Assembly (NCBI GenBank): GCA_900469475.1
Contig: UBXG01000005.1
Location: 310,001 to 374,000 of the forward strand
Length of the DNA: 64,000 bases
Source: Hyphomicrobiales bacterium
Lineage (GTDB): Bacteria; Pseudomonadota; Alphaproteobacteria; Rhizobiales; Rhizobiaceae
Direction: 5' to 3'
Made by a program: the position numbers and the translations under genes. Below, one piece after another: positions 41,082-50,000 of the stretch (its first letter is position 1; each line of letters begins with the position of its first letter). The notes beneath the pieces are model-generated. The model ran no database searches and was not told where the DNA came from. It saw only the letters and a program-made list of their open reading frames with translations.

Positions 41082-42230
41082 ATGGGCGAGGGGATTGGCG
41101 GACAGGGAAAATCCAGATCCATTCTGATCGTTGGGGCCGGGCCTGTTGGTCTTGCCGCGGCTCTCGAACTTGCCCGCCGCGGCTTCTCGCCACGTATTGT
41201 CGATGACGGCACTGGGCCGACGCCTAAGGAAGAGAGCCGCGCGTTGGGTGTCAACGCCCGCACGCTGACGCTGCTGTCTCCCTCTGGCGTTGCGGAGCGC
41301 ATTATCGCCGCCGCGCAACCGATCGAGCGCTTTCGCGTCCGCTCGAATAAGAAAATTCTGATCGAGTTGGATACGCGAGAAGTAAAAGGTCGCTTCAGTG
41401 CTATTTGCGCCCTGCCGCAGGGCAATATCGAGCGCCTGCTGATGGAGGCGCTTTCAGCCTATGGCATCTCGCCCGAATGGCAGACGGCCGTGGTTGCAGA
41501 AACCATGGTAGACCTTCAAAAGCCGGAGGTCACGCTGCGCCGAGCCGATGGTACGTCGGAAACAGCGCGGCCGGACATATTGATCGGTGCTGATGGCGCC
41601 CATTCTGCGGTGCGCAAGGCATTCGGTGCCGGCTTCCCGGGCGAGGCGCTGGAGGCTTATTTCTATCTTGCCGATTTTCGCTACGCGGAGCCGGTCGATA
41701 CGCATTTCGGCGAGATATCGCTCTTCGATCCCGGCATGGTCGGCCGCCTACCTGTCTCGGACGGCATCATTCGCTACATCTCGACGCTGGAGGATTTCGA
41801 AAGCCGCATCGCGCATCCGGCTGCGGTTTCGGAAAAGATCTGGGCCTCGCAGTTTCGCATCCACTTCCGACATGTCGAGCCGATGGCCAAGGGAAATGTC
41901 TTTCTTGCCGGCGATGCCGCGCATATTCATTCGCCGGCCGGCGCGCGCGGCATGAATCTCGGCATCGAAGATGCCTGCTGGCTTGCGTGGCTCATTGCGG
42001 AAGGCCGCGAACAGGAGTATTCGGCCTTGAGAATTCCCGCCGTCAAGCAGGTCTTGAAGCAGACCTATGGCCTGACACGATTGGTGACGATGCAAAACCC
42101 GCTGGCAGTTGCGGCGCGAAATTTCCTTGCGCCGCTGTTGCTGCGCTTTGGCCCGGTCCGCCGGCAATTGCTTCGGGGTGTGGCCGGCTACGACACGCCG
42201 AAACCACCCTGGATCGACTGGGCCGAATAA
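41082..42230 (+). CDS. FAD-dependent aromatic-ring monooxygenase-like protein
   Basis: This 382-residue protein of the UbiH/p-hydroxybenzoate hydroxylase superfamily has ILIVGAGPVGLAAALELARRG (14-34), which binds the FAD ADP part. ILIGADGAHSAVRKAF is the DG motif and VFLAGDAAHIHSPAGARGMNLGIEDA the GD motif. It should hydroxylate an aromatic or quinone precursor using NADPH and O2; the substrate is not known. It lies between an Sco gene and prmA and ends 20 bp before prmA. Confidence 0.83.
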   Translation: MGEGIGGQGKSRSILIVGAGPVGLAAALELARRGFSPRIVDDGTGPTPKEESRALGVNARTLTLLSPSGVAERIIAAAQPIERFRVRSNKKILIELDTREVKGRFSAICALPQGNIERLLMEALSAYGISPEWQTAVVAETMVDLQKPEVTLRRADGTSETARPDILIGADGAHSAVRKAFGAGFPGEALEAYFYLADFRYAEPVDTHFGEISLFDPGMVGRLPVSDGIIRYISTLEDFESRIAHPAAVSEKIWASQFRIHFRHVEPMAKGNVFLAGDAAHIHSPAGARGMNLGIEDACWLAWLIAEGREQEYSALRIPAVKQVLKQTYGLTRLVTMQNPLAVAARNFLAPLLLRFGPVRRQLLRGVAGYDTPKPPWIDWAE

Positions 42231-42250
42231 GAACGAGAAAGAGCGACGAG

Positions 42251-43129
42251 TTGAGCGAAATCCGCCTTTATGTGACGACGAACGAGAAGAAGGCCGGTCA
42301 GGTTCTGGATCTGATGACGCCGGTGTTCGAAGACGAAGAATTGCCGATCGCAACGACGGAGATTGACGAGAAGAACGATGTCTGGGAAGCATCGATCTAT
42401 CTCTACGCTGCGGATGAAGATGAGGTCCGTGATCGCTTCGAAGCGCTCCTGAAGCCGACTTTCGCCGATCTCGCCGTTCAAAAGGAAGTGCTTCCCGATA
42501 TCGACTGGATCGCCAAGTCGCTGGAAGGGTTGAAGCCTGTGCGTGCCGGCCGCTTCCTCGTGCACGGCTCGCATGATCGCGACAAGGTCGGCTCCAGCGA
42601 CATTGCCATCGAAATCGAAGCAGGACAAGCTTTTGGCACTGGTCACCATGGGACGACTGCTGGCTGCCTTGAGACGATCGAGAAGGTTGTTGCGAGCCGC
42701 CGCGTGCGCAACGCGCTCGATCTCGGGACGGGCAGCGGCGTGCTGGCGATTGCTGTGCGCAAGCTGCGCAACATTCCGGTTCTGGCGACCGATATCGATC
42801 CGATTGCCGTCCGCGTCGCGAAGGAAAATGTCCGCAGCAACGGCATCGCCTCGGGTGTCACGCTGGAGACGGCACCGGGATTCCATTCCACGGCCTTTTC
42901 CCGTCATGGACCGTTCGACCTGATCATCGCCAATATTCTGGCGCGGCCGCTCATCAAGATGGCGCCGCAGCTTGTGGCGCATCTGGCACCGGGCGGTTCG
43001 GTCATTCTGTCGGGTATTCTTGCCGAGCAGCGCTGGAAGGTTCTCGCTGCCTATAACGGCGCGCACCTGCGGCATGTGCGCACGATCTGGCGCAACGGCT
43101 GGGTCACCATCCACCTCGACCGGCCTTGA
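42251..43129 (+). CDS. prmA: Ribosomal protein L11 methyltransferase
   Basis: This 292-residue SAM enzyme trimethylates ribosomal protein L11. GQAFGTGHHGTTAGCLE (about 125-141) and ALDLGTGSGVLAIAVRK (about 155-171, SAM motif I) are diagnostic, with LIIANILARPL as motif IV. The start is TTG 42251 (LSEIRLYVTT), 20 bp after the monooxygenase stop, with GAGCGACGAG upstream; no suitable ATG is near. Confidence 0.94.
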   Translation: MSEIRLYVTTNEKKAGQVLDLMTPVFEDEELPIATTEIDEKNDVWEASIYLYAADEDEVRDRFEALLKPTFADLAVQKEVLPDIDWIAKSLEGLKPVRAGRFLVHGSHDRDKVGSSDIAIEIEAGQAFGTGHHGTTAGCLETIEKVVASRRVRNALDLGTGSGVLAIAVRKLRNIPVLATDIDPIAVRVAKENVRSNGIASGVTLETAPGFHSTAFSRHGPFDLIIANILARPLIKMAPQLVAHLAPGGSVILSGILAEQRWKVLAAYNGAHLRHVRTIWRNGWVTIHLDRP

Positions 43130-43157
43130 GCCGGTCACTTCCCGCATCAACAATTGC

Positions 43158-43190
43158 AAAAAATAAAAAAGGCGGTGCCGAAGCACCGCC
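43158..43190 (-). terminator. UUCG-loop terminator of the minus-strand small gene/sRNA
   Basis: An 8-bp GC-rich stem with the very stable C(UUCG)G loop is followed on the minus strand by TTTTTTATTTTTT. On the plus strand only TT follows, so it serves prmA poorly and the minus-strand transcript well. Confidence 0.85.
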
Positions 43191-43300
43191 TTCAGATCGG
43201 TTTTCGCCGATCTTGCCCGCGAGCGTGTGGAGGAGGAGTGCTCAAGCGGGCTCTAAGCGTTCTGATCATAATCCGAGGGAGGAGGAGAACCGGATTGCGA
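43158..43300 (-). ncRNA. Stacked-hairpin RNA with anti-Shine-Dalgarno loops (3' UTR-derived or independent sRNA)
   Basis: Read on the minus strand, four hairpins follow each other. The first has stem AATCCG/CGGATT (43291-43296 with 43270-43275) and a 15-nt loop carrying CUCCUCCUCCC. The second has GCCCGC/GCGGGC plus GAGC/GCTC (43251-43215) and a loop carrying UCCUCCUCC. The third is AGATCGG-CGAAAA-CCGATCT (43213-43194). The fourth is the terminator GGCGGTGC-TTCG-GCACCGCC with TTTTTTATTTTTT (43190-43158). Loop motifs complementary to ribosome binding sites are known from rhizobial alpha-r14/NfeR1 RNAs and the Rhodobacter CcsR (cuckoo) family. Membership and function here are inferred; the folds are read directly. 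Confidence 0.75.
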
Positions 43301-43330
43301 TCGACTTGGAACGCGTAGATCGTAAACTTG

Positions 43331-43471
43331 TTAGCGGCGACCGCCGCGGCTGGCGCCGATTGCCTTTGCGGTTTCGACTTCGAGCTGACGAAGCGAGCCG
43401 ACGGAATGTCGTACGGTGCGACGCTCGCCAGCCAGCGCCGGGCTAACATATGCGGAGCGAGAGATAGGCAT
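43331..43471 (-). CDS. Small Arg-rich protein, 46 residues
   Basis: ATG 43471 follows AAGGA with a 9-nt spacing. The peptide begins MPISRSAYVSPALAGERRTV and ends ASRGGRR. It has 9 Arg and 1 Lys among 46 residues, no membrane segment and a predicted amphipathic helix in the middle (SLRQLEVETAKAIGA). GC3 is high, as in neighbouring genes. It resembles no family I can name; it is not the DUF1127 sequence although the size and charge are similar. About 35 bp after its stop begins the anti-SD hairpin series, so one transcript could give both products. Confidence 0.6.
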   Translation of the reverse strand: MPISRSAYVSPALAGERRTVRHSVGSLRQLEVETAKAIGASRGGRR

Positions 43472-43814
43472 TGTCTTAAGTCCTTGGTTTTGAGCTGGTT
43501 CTTCGTGAACCCGTTTGATGCCGCCGATATAGCGACTCGCCCGTCGGCGTGGCAGGGGGGCGGCTTCATGGGAGCTATGCGCAATATGCATGTTTCATGC
43601 CGCGAAGTTGTCATAATCGGACTGGCATGCTCACGAAATGGGCGGATTCGTTAACGGCCCGACATGGGATAAACTACTCTCATCCGATGTGATATTGCAG
43701 TCATCGTACATAGCGTCTTAGAGATCGAAAATCACGTCGCACTTCCGATCGTGATGCTCTAACATACTGGCAATATTCAGTTTCACGAACTCTCCATCAC
43801 TACCGGATCAGCCC
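43472..43814. other. Spacer between the small minus-strand gene and pepP
   Basis: This region holds the promoters of the small gene and of pepP. No confident -35/-10 pair was identified. No other gene was found in the 343 bp. Confidence 0.35.
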
Positions 43815-45650
43815 ATGTTTCAGTCTTTCGACGTCACTTCCACCCCGCAATTCGGCCGCGAGCGTGTTACCGGTTTGCGCGCTGCCTTCGACGATCTCGG
43901 CATTGACGGCTTCCTCGTGCCGCGGGCTGACGAGTATCAAGGCGAGTATGTGCCCAAATGCTCGGAGCGTCTCGCATGGCTCACGGGCTTCACTGGATCG
44001 GCAGGTGTTGCGCTTATCACACACTCTCAGGCCGTGGTTTTCGTGGATGGCCGTTATGTGACTCAGCTTGCCGAACAGGTGGATCGAAGCGTCTTCACCG
44101 GAGGCGATCTGGTGAACGAGCCGCCGCATGTCTGGCTGCCGCGTCACGCGAAGAAAGGTTTCCGGCTCGGCATCGATCCATGGCTGCATACGGGTGCCGA
44201 AGTACGCCGGTTGGAAAAGGCCTTGGCCGAGATCGACGGCAAGCTCGTCTTCCTGCCCCATAATCCGCTCGACAGGCTCTGGTTGGACCGGCCGCCCGAG
44301 CCTCTGGGCAACGTTATCATTCAGGATATCACCCAGGCCGGTATCCTCGCCAAGGACAAGCTTGCGACGATTGCAAATGGCCTCAAGGAAAAAAACCTAA
44401 AGGCGGCACTGATTACCGATCCGTCCTCTGTCGCCTGGATCTTCAATATCCGCGGCAGTGACGTGCCGCATACGCCGCATCCCTTGGCCCGCGCCATCAT
44501 CTATGCGGAAGGGGAAGCGGCGCTCTTTCTCGACAAGCGCAAGACCAAGGTCGAGGCCGAAGCCTATCTCACGCAGATCTGCAAGCAACTGCCGCCGTCG
44601 GAACTTATCAAGCGCCTGGCCGCTGCGGCCGCGAATGGCGGCCGCATCCTGGTTGATCCGGATCTTGCCTCCTACGCTCTGACCAACATCATCCGTCGTG
44701 AAGGTGGAGAGGTCGTGGAGGGCAATGATCCCGCCAAGCTGCCGCGTGCATGCAAGAATGCTGCCGAAATCAACGGATCGGCCGCGGCGCACCTGCAGGA
44801 TGGTGCCGCCATGGTCGAGTTCCTTTACTGGCTGGAGACAAGCAAGCATGGAACGGTGACGGAAATCGCTGCGGCGGAACGGTTGGAAGCTTGCCGCGCC
44901 CGCGTCGGCGAAAGCATGCAGAACCCGCTGAAGGATATCTCCTTCGATACGATCTCGGGTGCTGGCGAACACGCGGCCATCATGCATTACCGCGTGACCA
45001 CGGCGAGCGACCGGTTGATCCAGGCCGGCGAACTGTTTCTGATCGATTCGGGTGCGCAATATATCAACGGTACCACCGACATCACCCGTACAGTTGGCAT
45101 CGGTGCCGTCTCCGAAGAGCAGAAGCGCCTCTTCACGCTGGTATTGAAGGGAATGATCGCCATCAGCACGGCTCGTTTCCCGAAGGGCACGCGCGGCTGT
45201 GATCTCGACCCGCTGGCACGCATCGCGCTGTGGAAGGCGGGCGTCGATTTTGCTCATGGCACCGGCCACGGCGTCGGCTCCTATTTGTCCGTGCATGAGG
45301 GGCCGCAGCGCATTGCGCGCCTTGCCGTGCAGGAACTGCTTCCCGGCATGATCCTGTCCAATGAACCCGGCTATTACCGTCCGGGTCAATTCGGCATCCG
45401 CATCGAAAACCTGATCTATATCCGCGATCCGGAGGAGATTGAGGGTGGCGACATACCGATGCTGGGCTTCGAGACTTTGACCTTCTGCCCGATCGATCGC
45501 AGCCTGGTCCTCGTCGAACTGCTGACGCATGAGGAGTTGCATTGGCTGAACGAGTATCACGCCCGGACGCGCGAAGCGCTGATGCCGCTGATCCATGATC
45601 ACGACGTACGGGCGTGGCTGGAAAATGCCACGCTCGAGCTTAGCCATTGA
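43815..45650 (+). CDS. pepP: Xaa-Pro aminopeptidase (aminopeptidase P, M24B)
   Basis: This 611-residue metallopeptidase removes N-terminal residues preceding proline. It has the three-domain layout of long aminopeptidase P enzymes, two creatinase N-like domains (1-310) and a pita-bread catalytic domain. Metal ligands are visible in FLIDSGAQYINGTTDITRT (two Asp), GTGHGVGSYL (His), LSNEPGYY (Glu) and RIENLIYI (Glu). It is longer than E. coli PepP (441) but typical of alphaproteobacterial and eukaryotic forms. It converges on azlD. Confidence 0.94.
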   Translation: MFQSFDVTSTPQFGRERVTGLRAAFDDLGIDGFLVPRADEYQGEYVPKCSERLAWLTGFTGSAGVALITHSQAVVFVDGRYVTQLAEQVDRSVFTGGDLVNEPPHVWLPRHAKKGFRLGIDPWLHTGAEVRRLEKALAEIDGKLVFLPHNPLDRLWLDRPPEPLGNVIIQDITQAGILAKDKLATIANGLKEKNLKAALITDPSSVAWIFNIRGSDVPHTPHPLARAIIYAEGEAALFLDKRKTKVEAEAYLTQICKQLPPSELIKRLAAAAANGGRILVDPDLASYALTNIIRREGGEVVEGNDPAKLPRACKNAAEINGSAAAHLQDGAAMVEFLYWLETSKHGTVTEIAAAERLEACRARVGESMQNPLKDISFDTISGAGEHAAIMHYRVTTASDRLIQAGELFLIDSGAQYINGTTDITRTVGIGAVSEEQKRLFTLVLKGMIAISTARFPKGTRGCDLDPLARIALWKAGVDFAHGTGHGVGSYLSVHEGPQRIARLAVQELLPGMILSNEPGYYRPGQFGIRIENLIYIRDPEEIEGGDIPMLGFETLTFCPIDRSLVLVELLTHEELHWLNEYHARTREALMPLIHDHDVRAWLENATLELSH

Positions 45651-45657
45651 GAAATAT

Positions 45658-45690
45658 GGACCCCACCCCTTTGAAAAAGGGGATGGGGTC
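45658..45690. terminator. Terminator-like hairpin between pepP and azlD
   Basis: GGACCCCACCCCTT pairs with AAGGGGATGGGGTCC (mostly perfect, small mismatch) around a TGAA loop between convergent genes. T tracts are weak on both sides, so termination is inferred from position and stem strength. Confidence 0.55.
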
Positions 45691-45694
45691 CGTC

Positions 45695-46006
45695 TCAAGC
45701 GCCTATGGAATGGCGCCATGCCATGACGACGATCCATCCGGTAACGAGCATGTAAGTCGACGGGTAGCGCAGGCCGACGAGAAGAGCTGCGAGCATCGCC
45801 ACCTTGATATCCCACCCGCCGATAAAGAAGGCGGGTGCGACGAGGGTCGTGAGTACAGCGGCGGGCACGGCATTGAGCGCGGCTTCGACGCGCGGCGGAA
45901 TGCGGGTCATCTTGACGATCAGGATATAGCCGCCTATGCGCGTCAGAAAGGTCACCACGGCCGCAGCCGCAATCAGCAACACCATATGCGAATTGAAATC
46001 GAACAT
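45695..46006 (-). CDS. azlD: AzlD branched-chain amino acid exporter subunit
   Basis: This 103-residue protein has three or four membrane segments and the family pattern VVTFLTRIGGYILI near the N-terminus and AALNAVPAAVLTTLVAP in the middle. AzlD is the small partner of AzlC; together they export branched-chain amino acids or analogues (BrnFE type). It starts two bases after the azlC stop. Confidence 0.88.
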   Translation of the reverse strand: MFDFNSHMVLLIAAAAVVTFLTRIGGYILIVKMTRIPPRVEAALNAVPAAVLTTLVAPAFFIGGWDIKVAMLAALLVGLRYPSTYMLVTGWIVVMAWRHSIGA

Positions 46007-46008
46007 GG

Positions 46009-46731
46009 TCAGACCTCGTGGCTTTCGTGCGCGATATCAGGCTTGCGATTCGCTTTGACCGGCGGCAGCATTGCGGCAAGCGCGACCCCCGCCAATGCGC
46101 CGATGCTGACATGCCAGGGTGAGCCCACATAACGATGGGCAATGGCCGATGCCACGGCGCTGACGGCGACGACGGGCAGGAAGTTGTCGCGCGTGCGGAA
46201 GCCCATGACGATGCCGAGGAAATAGACCGGCAGCAGAATATCGAGGCCGATGGCTTTGGGATCACCGATGAAACTGCCGAGAAGACCGCCGATCAGGCTC
46301 ACCATCACCCAGGGAACATAGATCACCGCCGCAAAACCGATGTACCAGGCGAAAGTCACCGGCTTGCCGCTTTCATGGCGCTTGATCGTCTCGGCGAATT
46401 GCGGATCGACCAGCAGGAAAAAGGTGAAGAACTTCTCTACAGCGGAAAAGTGTCTGATATAGCGAGCGATCGCTGCCGAATAGAGCACATGGCGGAAATT
46501 CACGGCGAGGATCGACAGCACGATGAGCCAAGCCTGAACATTGTGGCCGAAGAGATCGATCCCGACCATCTGGCTGGCACCGGCATAGACGGTGCCGCTC
46601 ATCAGGGTCAGTTCGCCAAGGGACATGCCCTGATCGCGCGCCAACGCACCGAAAAGGGCGCCGAAAGGCGCTGCAGCGAGGCCGACGGGAATGCCACCCT
46701 TCAAGCCTTCAAGAAATTCCGCGCGACTCAT
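46009..46731 (-). CDS. azlC: AzlC branched-chain amino acid exporter subunit
   Basis: This 240-residue membrane protein has about six to eight helices and the signatures LKGGIPVGLAAAPFGALFGA (10-29) and MSGTVYAGASQMVGIDL. ATG 46731 begins MSRAEFLEGL; the frame is open to 46833 but without resemblance. It pairs with azlD just downstream. Confidence 0.9.
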   Translation of the reverse strand: MSRAEFLEGLKGGIPVGLAAAPFGALFGALARDQGMSLGELTLMSGTVYAGASQMVGIDLFGHNVQAWLIVLSILAVNFRHVLYSAAIARYIRHFSAVEKFFTFFLLVDPQFAETIKRHESGKPVTFAWYIGFAAVIYVPWVMVSLIGGLLGSFIGDPKAIGLDILLPVYFLGIVMGFRTRDNFLPVVAVSAVASAIAHRYVGSPWHVSIGALAGVALAAMLPPVKANRKPDIAHESHEV

Positions 46732-46965
46732 GGTCCGCTTTGTCCTTTGTGGAAAATCCGGTGCTTTCGTCCGGATGTTGTGTCGAGGGCGCGCATTCCG
46801 CATGGAAACAACGATGGTTGCATCCTTGCGCATTTGTTGCCGCGCTGTTCAATGGCGGGAGGTGTAAGCCGAGCTTTTGGAGCCAGCAATTGAATTTCCT
46901 TGATGGATCAATTGATTTCCTTGATCCAGCTCTTGGAGCCCGCTCGCAAAATGGGAGATGGAAAG

Positions 46966-47217
46966 ATGAAGAAGATCACCTTTTCGAAGGAGGAGAAGGC
47001 AGCCACGATTGCACGCCTTCAGCGCTATTTCGCCGATGAGCTGGACCAGACGCTCGGCACCTTGCCTGCGGAATTCCTGCTCGATTTCTTCACCGCCGAG
47101 ATCGGCCCATACTATTACAATCAGGGCCTGCGGGATGCCCATGCGGCATTGATGAGCAAGATGGAGGATTTCGGCGAGGCAATCTATCTGCTTGAGAAAG
47201 AGCCGGCCAAGAGCTGA
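46966..47217 (+). CDS. DUF2164-family protein
   Basis: This 83-residue soluble protein begins MKKITFSKEEKAATIARLQRY at ATG 46966. The motif FFTAEIGPYYYNQGLRDA is characteristic of DUF2164. Function is unknown. It converges on panB with a 7-bp gap between stops. Confidence 0.8.
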   Translation: MKKITFSKEEKAATIARLQRYFADELDQTLGTLPAEFLLDFFTAEIGPYYYNQGLRDAHAALMSKMEDFGEAIYLLEKEPAKS

Positions 47218-47224
47218 TGGCGCC

Positions 47225-48046
47225 TCACTTCTTCGGCTGGAAGGTATGCTCCGGTGCCGGAAAGGTACGAGCCTTCACCTCTTCGGCATAGGCTTCCGCC
47301 GCTTTCGAGATCATGGGCGCCAGCTCCGCGAAGTGCTTGACGAAGCGCGGCTTGAAATCGTTGAACAGGCCGAGCATGTCATCGGAAACGAGGATCTGCC
47401 CATCGCAGGCGGCAGATGCGCCGATGCCGATCGTAGGAATGGCAACGGCGGCGGTGATCTCGCGGGCGAGCGGTTCGACCGTGCCTTCGATGACCATGGC
47501 GAAGGCGCCGGCCTCCGAGATCGCCTTCGCATCGCGTCGGATCTTGGCAGCTTCCTTGTCCGAGCGGCCGAGCGAACGATAGCCGCCGGTCGTATTCACC
47601 TGCTGCGGCATGAGGCCGACATGGCCGAAGACTGGAATGCCGCGGGAGGTGAGGAAGGAAACGGTTTCTGCCATTTCCTCGCCGCCCTCGAGCTTCACGC
47701 CATCGCAGCCGGTTTCCTTCAGGATGCGCGCGGCATTGTGGAAGGCTTGCTCCTTCGATTCCTGATAGGAACCGAAAGGCATGTCGACGATGACGCAGGC
47801 ATGTTTTGCGCCGCGCATGACGGCCTGGCCGTGGGCGATCATCATATCCAGCGTAACGCCGACGGTCGTGTCCATGCCGTAGAGCACCATGCCAAGGGAA
47901 TCACCGACCAGCAGCAGGTCGCAGTGCGGATCGAGCAGACGGGCAATCGGTGTCGTATAGGCCGTCAGGCTGACGATGGGACGGGTCCCCTTCATCGCTT
48001 CGATGGCCGCCGGCGTCGTGCGCTTGGTGTGTCCGACGGTGCTCAT
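47225..48046 (-). CDS. panB: Ketopantoate hydroxymethyltransferase
   Basis: This 273-residue TIM-barrel enzyme adds a hydroxymethyl group to alpha-ketoisovalerate in the first step of pantothenate synthesis. [14 protein letters not shown] (Mg-binding Asp), [20 protein letters not shown] and [11 protein letters not shown] (catalytic Glu) are all present. The start lies two bases after the panC stop, so panC and panB form an operon on the minus strand with panC first. Confidence 0.96.
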   Translation of the reverse strand: MSTVGHTKRTTPAAIEAMKGTRPIVSLTAYTTPIARLLDPHCDLLLVGDSLGMVLYGMDTTVGVTLDMMIAHGQAVMRGAKHACVIVDMPFGSYQESKEQAFHNAARILKETGCDGVKLEGGEEMAETVSFLTSRGIPVFGHVGLMPQQVNTTGGYRSLGRSDKEAAKIRRDAKAISEAGAFAMVIEGTVEPLAREITAAVAIPTIGIGASAACDGQILVSDDMLGLFNDFKPRFVKHFAELAPMISKAAEAYAEEVKARTFPAPEHTFQPKK

Positions 48047-48047
48047 T

Positions 48048-48920
48048 TCAGGCGACCCCTTCGTTGGCGGATTTGCTGCCGATAACCCGGTTGTCGAGCA
48101 GGCGGGTGGTGCCGATGCGGACGAACAAGGCGATGAGGATCCGCTGCCCCTGCAGTTTGGTCAGCGGTTCCAGCGTTTCGGGATGACGAACGGCGGCGAC
48201 TTCCACGGTCGCGAGTGGCTCCCTTTCGATGAAGGCGCGGAGCGCCTCTTCGAGTGCTGCTGGATCGTCCGCGCCGAGATCGTAAAGCCTTGCGGCTTCC
48301 GACAGTGCCTGGGGGATAATAACAGCGGCGGCACGCTCTTCCTTCGACAGATAGACATTGCGCGAGGAGAGAGCCAGGCCATCTGCATCGCGAACGGTCG
48401 GTACCGGTACGACCCGGACAGGCTGGGCCAGGTCCTCGACCATGCGGCGGATGATCGTGACCTGTTGATAGTCCTTCTCGCCGAAATAGGCGCTGTCGGG
48501 CTGGGCGATGTTAAAGAGCTTGGTGACGACGGTGGCAACACCGGCGAAGTGCCCCGGGCGAACCGCACCTTCCAGCTCCGCCCCGAGCTTCGGCACGTCG
48601 ACCACCGTTTCCATCGGTCGCGGATACATGTCGATGACACCGGGTGCGAAGAGAAAATCGACGCCGGCGTCACGCAGCATGGCACTATCCCGCTCGAGAT
48701 CGCGCGGATATTTCCCCAGATCCTCATTGGCGCCGAACTGCAGCGGATTGACGAAAATGGAGGTGACGACGACGTTGTTCTCGGCTTTTGCACGAGAGAC
48801 CAGTTCCATGTGACCGGCGTGCAGATAACCCATGGTCGGCACCAGGCCGATTTTCCTGCCGGCTTTGCGGTGTTCGCCAAGCCGTTCGCGTAGAGCGGCA
48901 ATCGTGTGAACGATCTCCAT
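48048..48920 (-). CDS. panC: Pantothenate synthetase
   Basis: This 290-residue ligase joins pantoate and beta-alanine with ATP. The nucleotidyltransferase motifs are [15 protein letters not shown] (about 30-44, HxGH), [21 protein letters not shown] and SSRNVYLS (KMSKS-like). ATG 48920 is preceded by GGGGAGGAG. An in-frame extension to 49016 lacks resemblance. Confidence 0.96.
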   Translation of the reverse strand: MEIVHTIAALRERLGEHRKAGRKIGLVPTMGYLHAGHMELVSRAKAENNVVVTSIFVNPLQFGANEDLGKYPRDLERDSAMLRDAGVDFLFAPGVIDMYPRPMETVVDVPKLGAELEGAVRPGHFAGVATVVTKLFNIAQPDSAYFGEKDYQQVTIIRRMVEDLAQPVRVVPVPTVRDADGLALSSRNVYLSKEERAAAVIIPQALSEAARLYDLGADDPAALEEALRAFIEREPLATVEVAAVRHPETLEPLTKLQGQRILIALFVRIGTTRLLDNRVIGSKSANEGVA

Positions 48921-49105
48921 CGTGGCACTCCTCCCCAAGCAATGCCGTTTCCGTATCGCCGGTTTCCATCCCTCAAAATTGCCGGGACTTCTAACGTGTG
49001 CAGTGCAAAAAGGCAATTCGCCCGCGCCACCGGCGACGGTTTCGCTTTCAGGCTATAAGGTTCGCAGGCCAACCCAAGGCGATTTAATCTCGACTGTTGT
49101 GCTCC

Positions 49106-49163
49106 AAACAGTATCACTCTCCCAAGGGGTGCCTGAGAGAGCGAAAACGAGATGATGCTGTTT
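49106..49163. other. Unclassified nested hairpin between the SDR gene and panC
   Basis: AAACAGTATCA (49106-49116) pairs with TGATGCTGTTT (49153-49163) over 11 bp with one G-U pair. Inside, CTCTC (49117-49121) pairs with GAGAG (49135-49139) around CCAAGGGGTGCCT, leaving a roughly 13-nt A-rich strand. The plus strand ends in TTTT. It may terminate the minus-strand SDR transcript or be a leader element; no known riboswitch fits fully. Confidence 0.45.
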
Positions 49164-49171
49164 TGCAGAGG

Positions 49172-49876
49172 CTAGACCGAGCGGGTCAGGCCGCCATCGA
49201 CTTTGAGGTTTTGGCCGGTGATATACCCAGCGCCATCGGAGGCCAGAAAGGCGACGGTGGCGGCGATCTCGGCGCTGGTGCCATAACGCTGCATCGGCAC
49301 GCTATCACGGCGCTCTTCGGTCGCCGGCAGGCTGTCGATCCAGCCGGGCAGGACATTGTTCATCCGCACATTGTCGGCGGCGTAGGTGTCTGCAAAAATC
49401 TTCGTATAGGAGGCAAGGCCCGCGCGGAATACCCCCGAAGTGGGGAACATTGCAGATGGCTCAAATGCCCATGCCGTGGAGATGTTGATGATCGCGCCGG
49501 ATTTCTGTTTCTGCATGATGGGGGCAATGAGGCGCGTCGGACGGATGACATTCATGAGATAGACATCGAGACCGGTGTGCCATTGCTCGTCGGTGATCTC
49601 AAGGATCGGGGCGCGCGGGCCATGGCCGGCGCTGTTGACGAGCACATCGATCCGCCCCCATTTTTCCATCGCCGCATCGACCAGGCGCTTGAGATCGTCA
49701 TTCGACTGATTGGAGCCGGTAACGCCGATGCCGCCAAGTTCCTGAGCCAGTGCCTCACCCTTTCCGGAGGAGGAGAGGATGGCGACATGGAAGCCATCGG
49801 CGGCAAGCCGTCTGGCGCTTTCGGCGCCCATGCCGCTGCCGCCCGCCGTGATCACTGCCACTTTTTCTATCGACAT
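49172..49876 (-). CDS. Short-chain dehydrogenase/reductase
   Basis: This 234-residue Rossmann-fold oxidoreductase has the cofactor motif ITAGGSGMGAESARRLA (about 9-25), slightly atypical in having AGGSGMG. VLVNSAGHG and the active-site Tyr-Lys region (FRAGLASYTKIFADTYA) follow. The usual YxxxK reads SYTKIFA, with Tyr spaced two residues from Lys, so catalysis may be altered. ATG 49876 has AAGGAGG upstream. It is divergent from a LysR gene, which probably controls it. Confidence 0.82.
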   Translation of the reverse strand: MSIEKVAVITAGGSGMGAESARRLAADGFHVAILSSSGKGEALAQELGGIGVTGSNQSNDDLKRLVDAAMEKWGRIDVLVNSAGHGPRAPILEITDEQWHTGLDVYLMNVIRPTRLIAPIMQKQKSGAIINISTAWAFEPSAMFPTSGVFRAGLASYTKIFADTYAADNVRMNNVLPGWIDSLPATEERRDSVPMQRYGTSAEIAATVAFLASDGAGYITGQNLKVDGGLTRSV

Positions 49877-49928
49877 TTTCGGTTCCTCCTTCATCTTGTT
49901 CTGCTAGAACTGATTGCCTCGAAATTAT

Positions 49929-49944
49929 CGATGAAATATCATCG
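49929..49944. promoter_or_regulatory. Dyad in the SDR-LysR divergent promoter
   Basis: CGATGA-AATA-TCATCG is a 6-bp perfect inverted repeat midway between the two divergent starts, a good position for a LysR-type operator. Confidence 0.45.
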
Positions 49945-50000
49945 TCTTCGCGCGAGAGCGAAGCAGATAAACTCCTGTTTGCCAGTAGAAAAACTATCGC

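Noticed and set aside
49121-49140. TPP or glycine riboswitch
   Set aside because: Only about 13 bases match the TPP core and about 10 the glycine core on the opposite strand; the second halves of both aptamers are missing.
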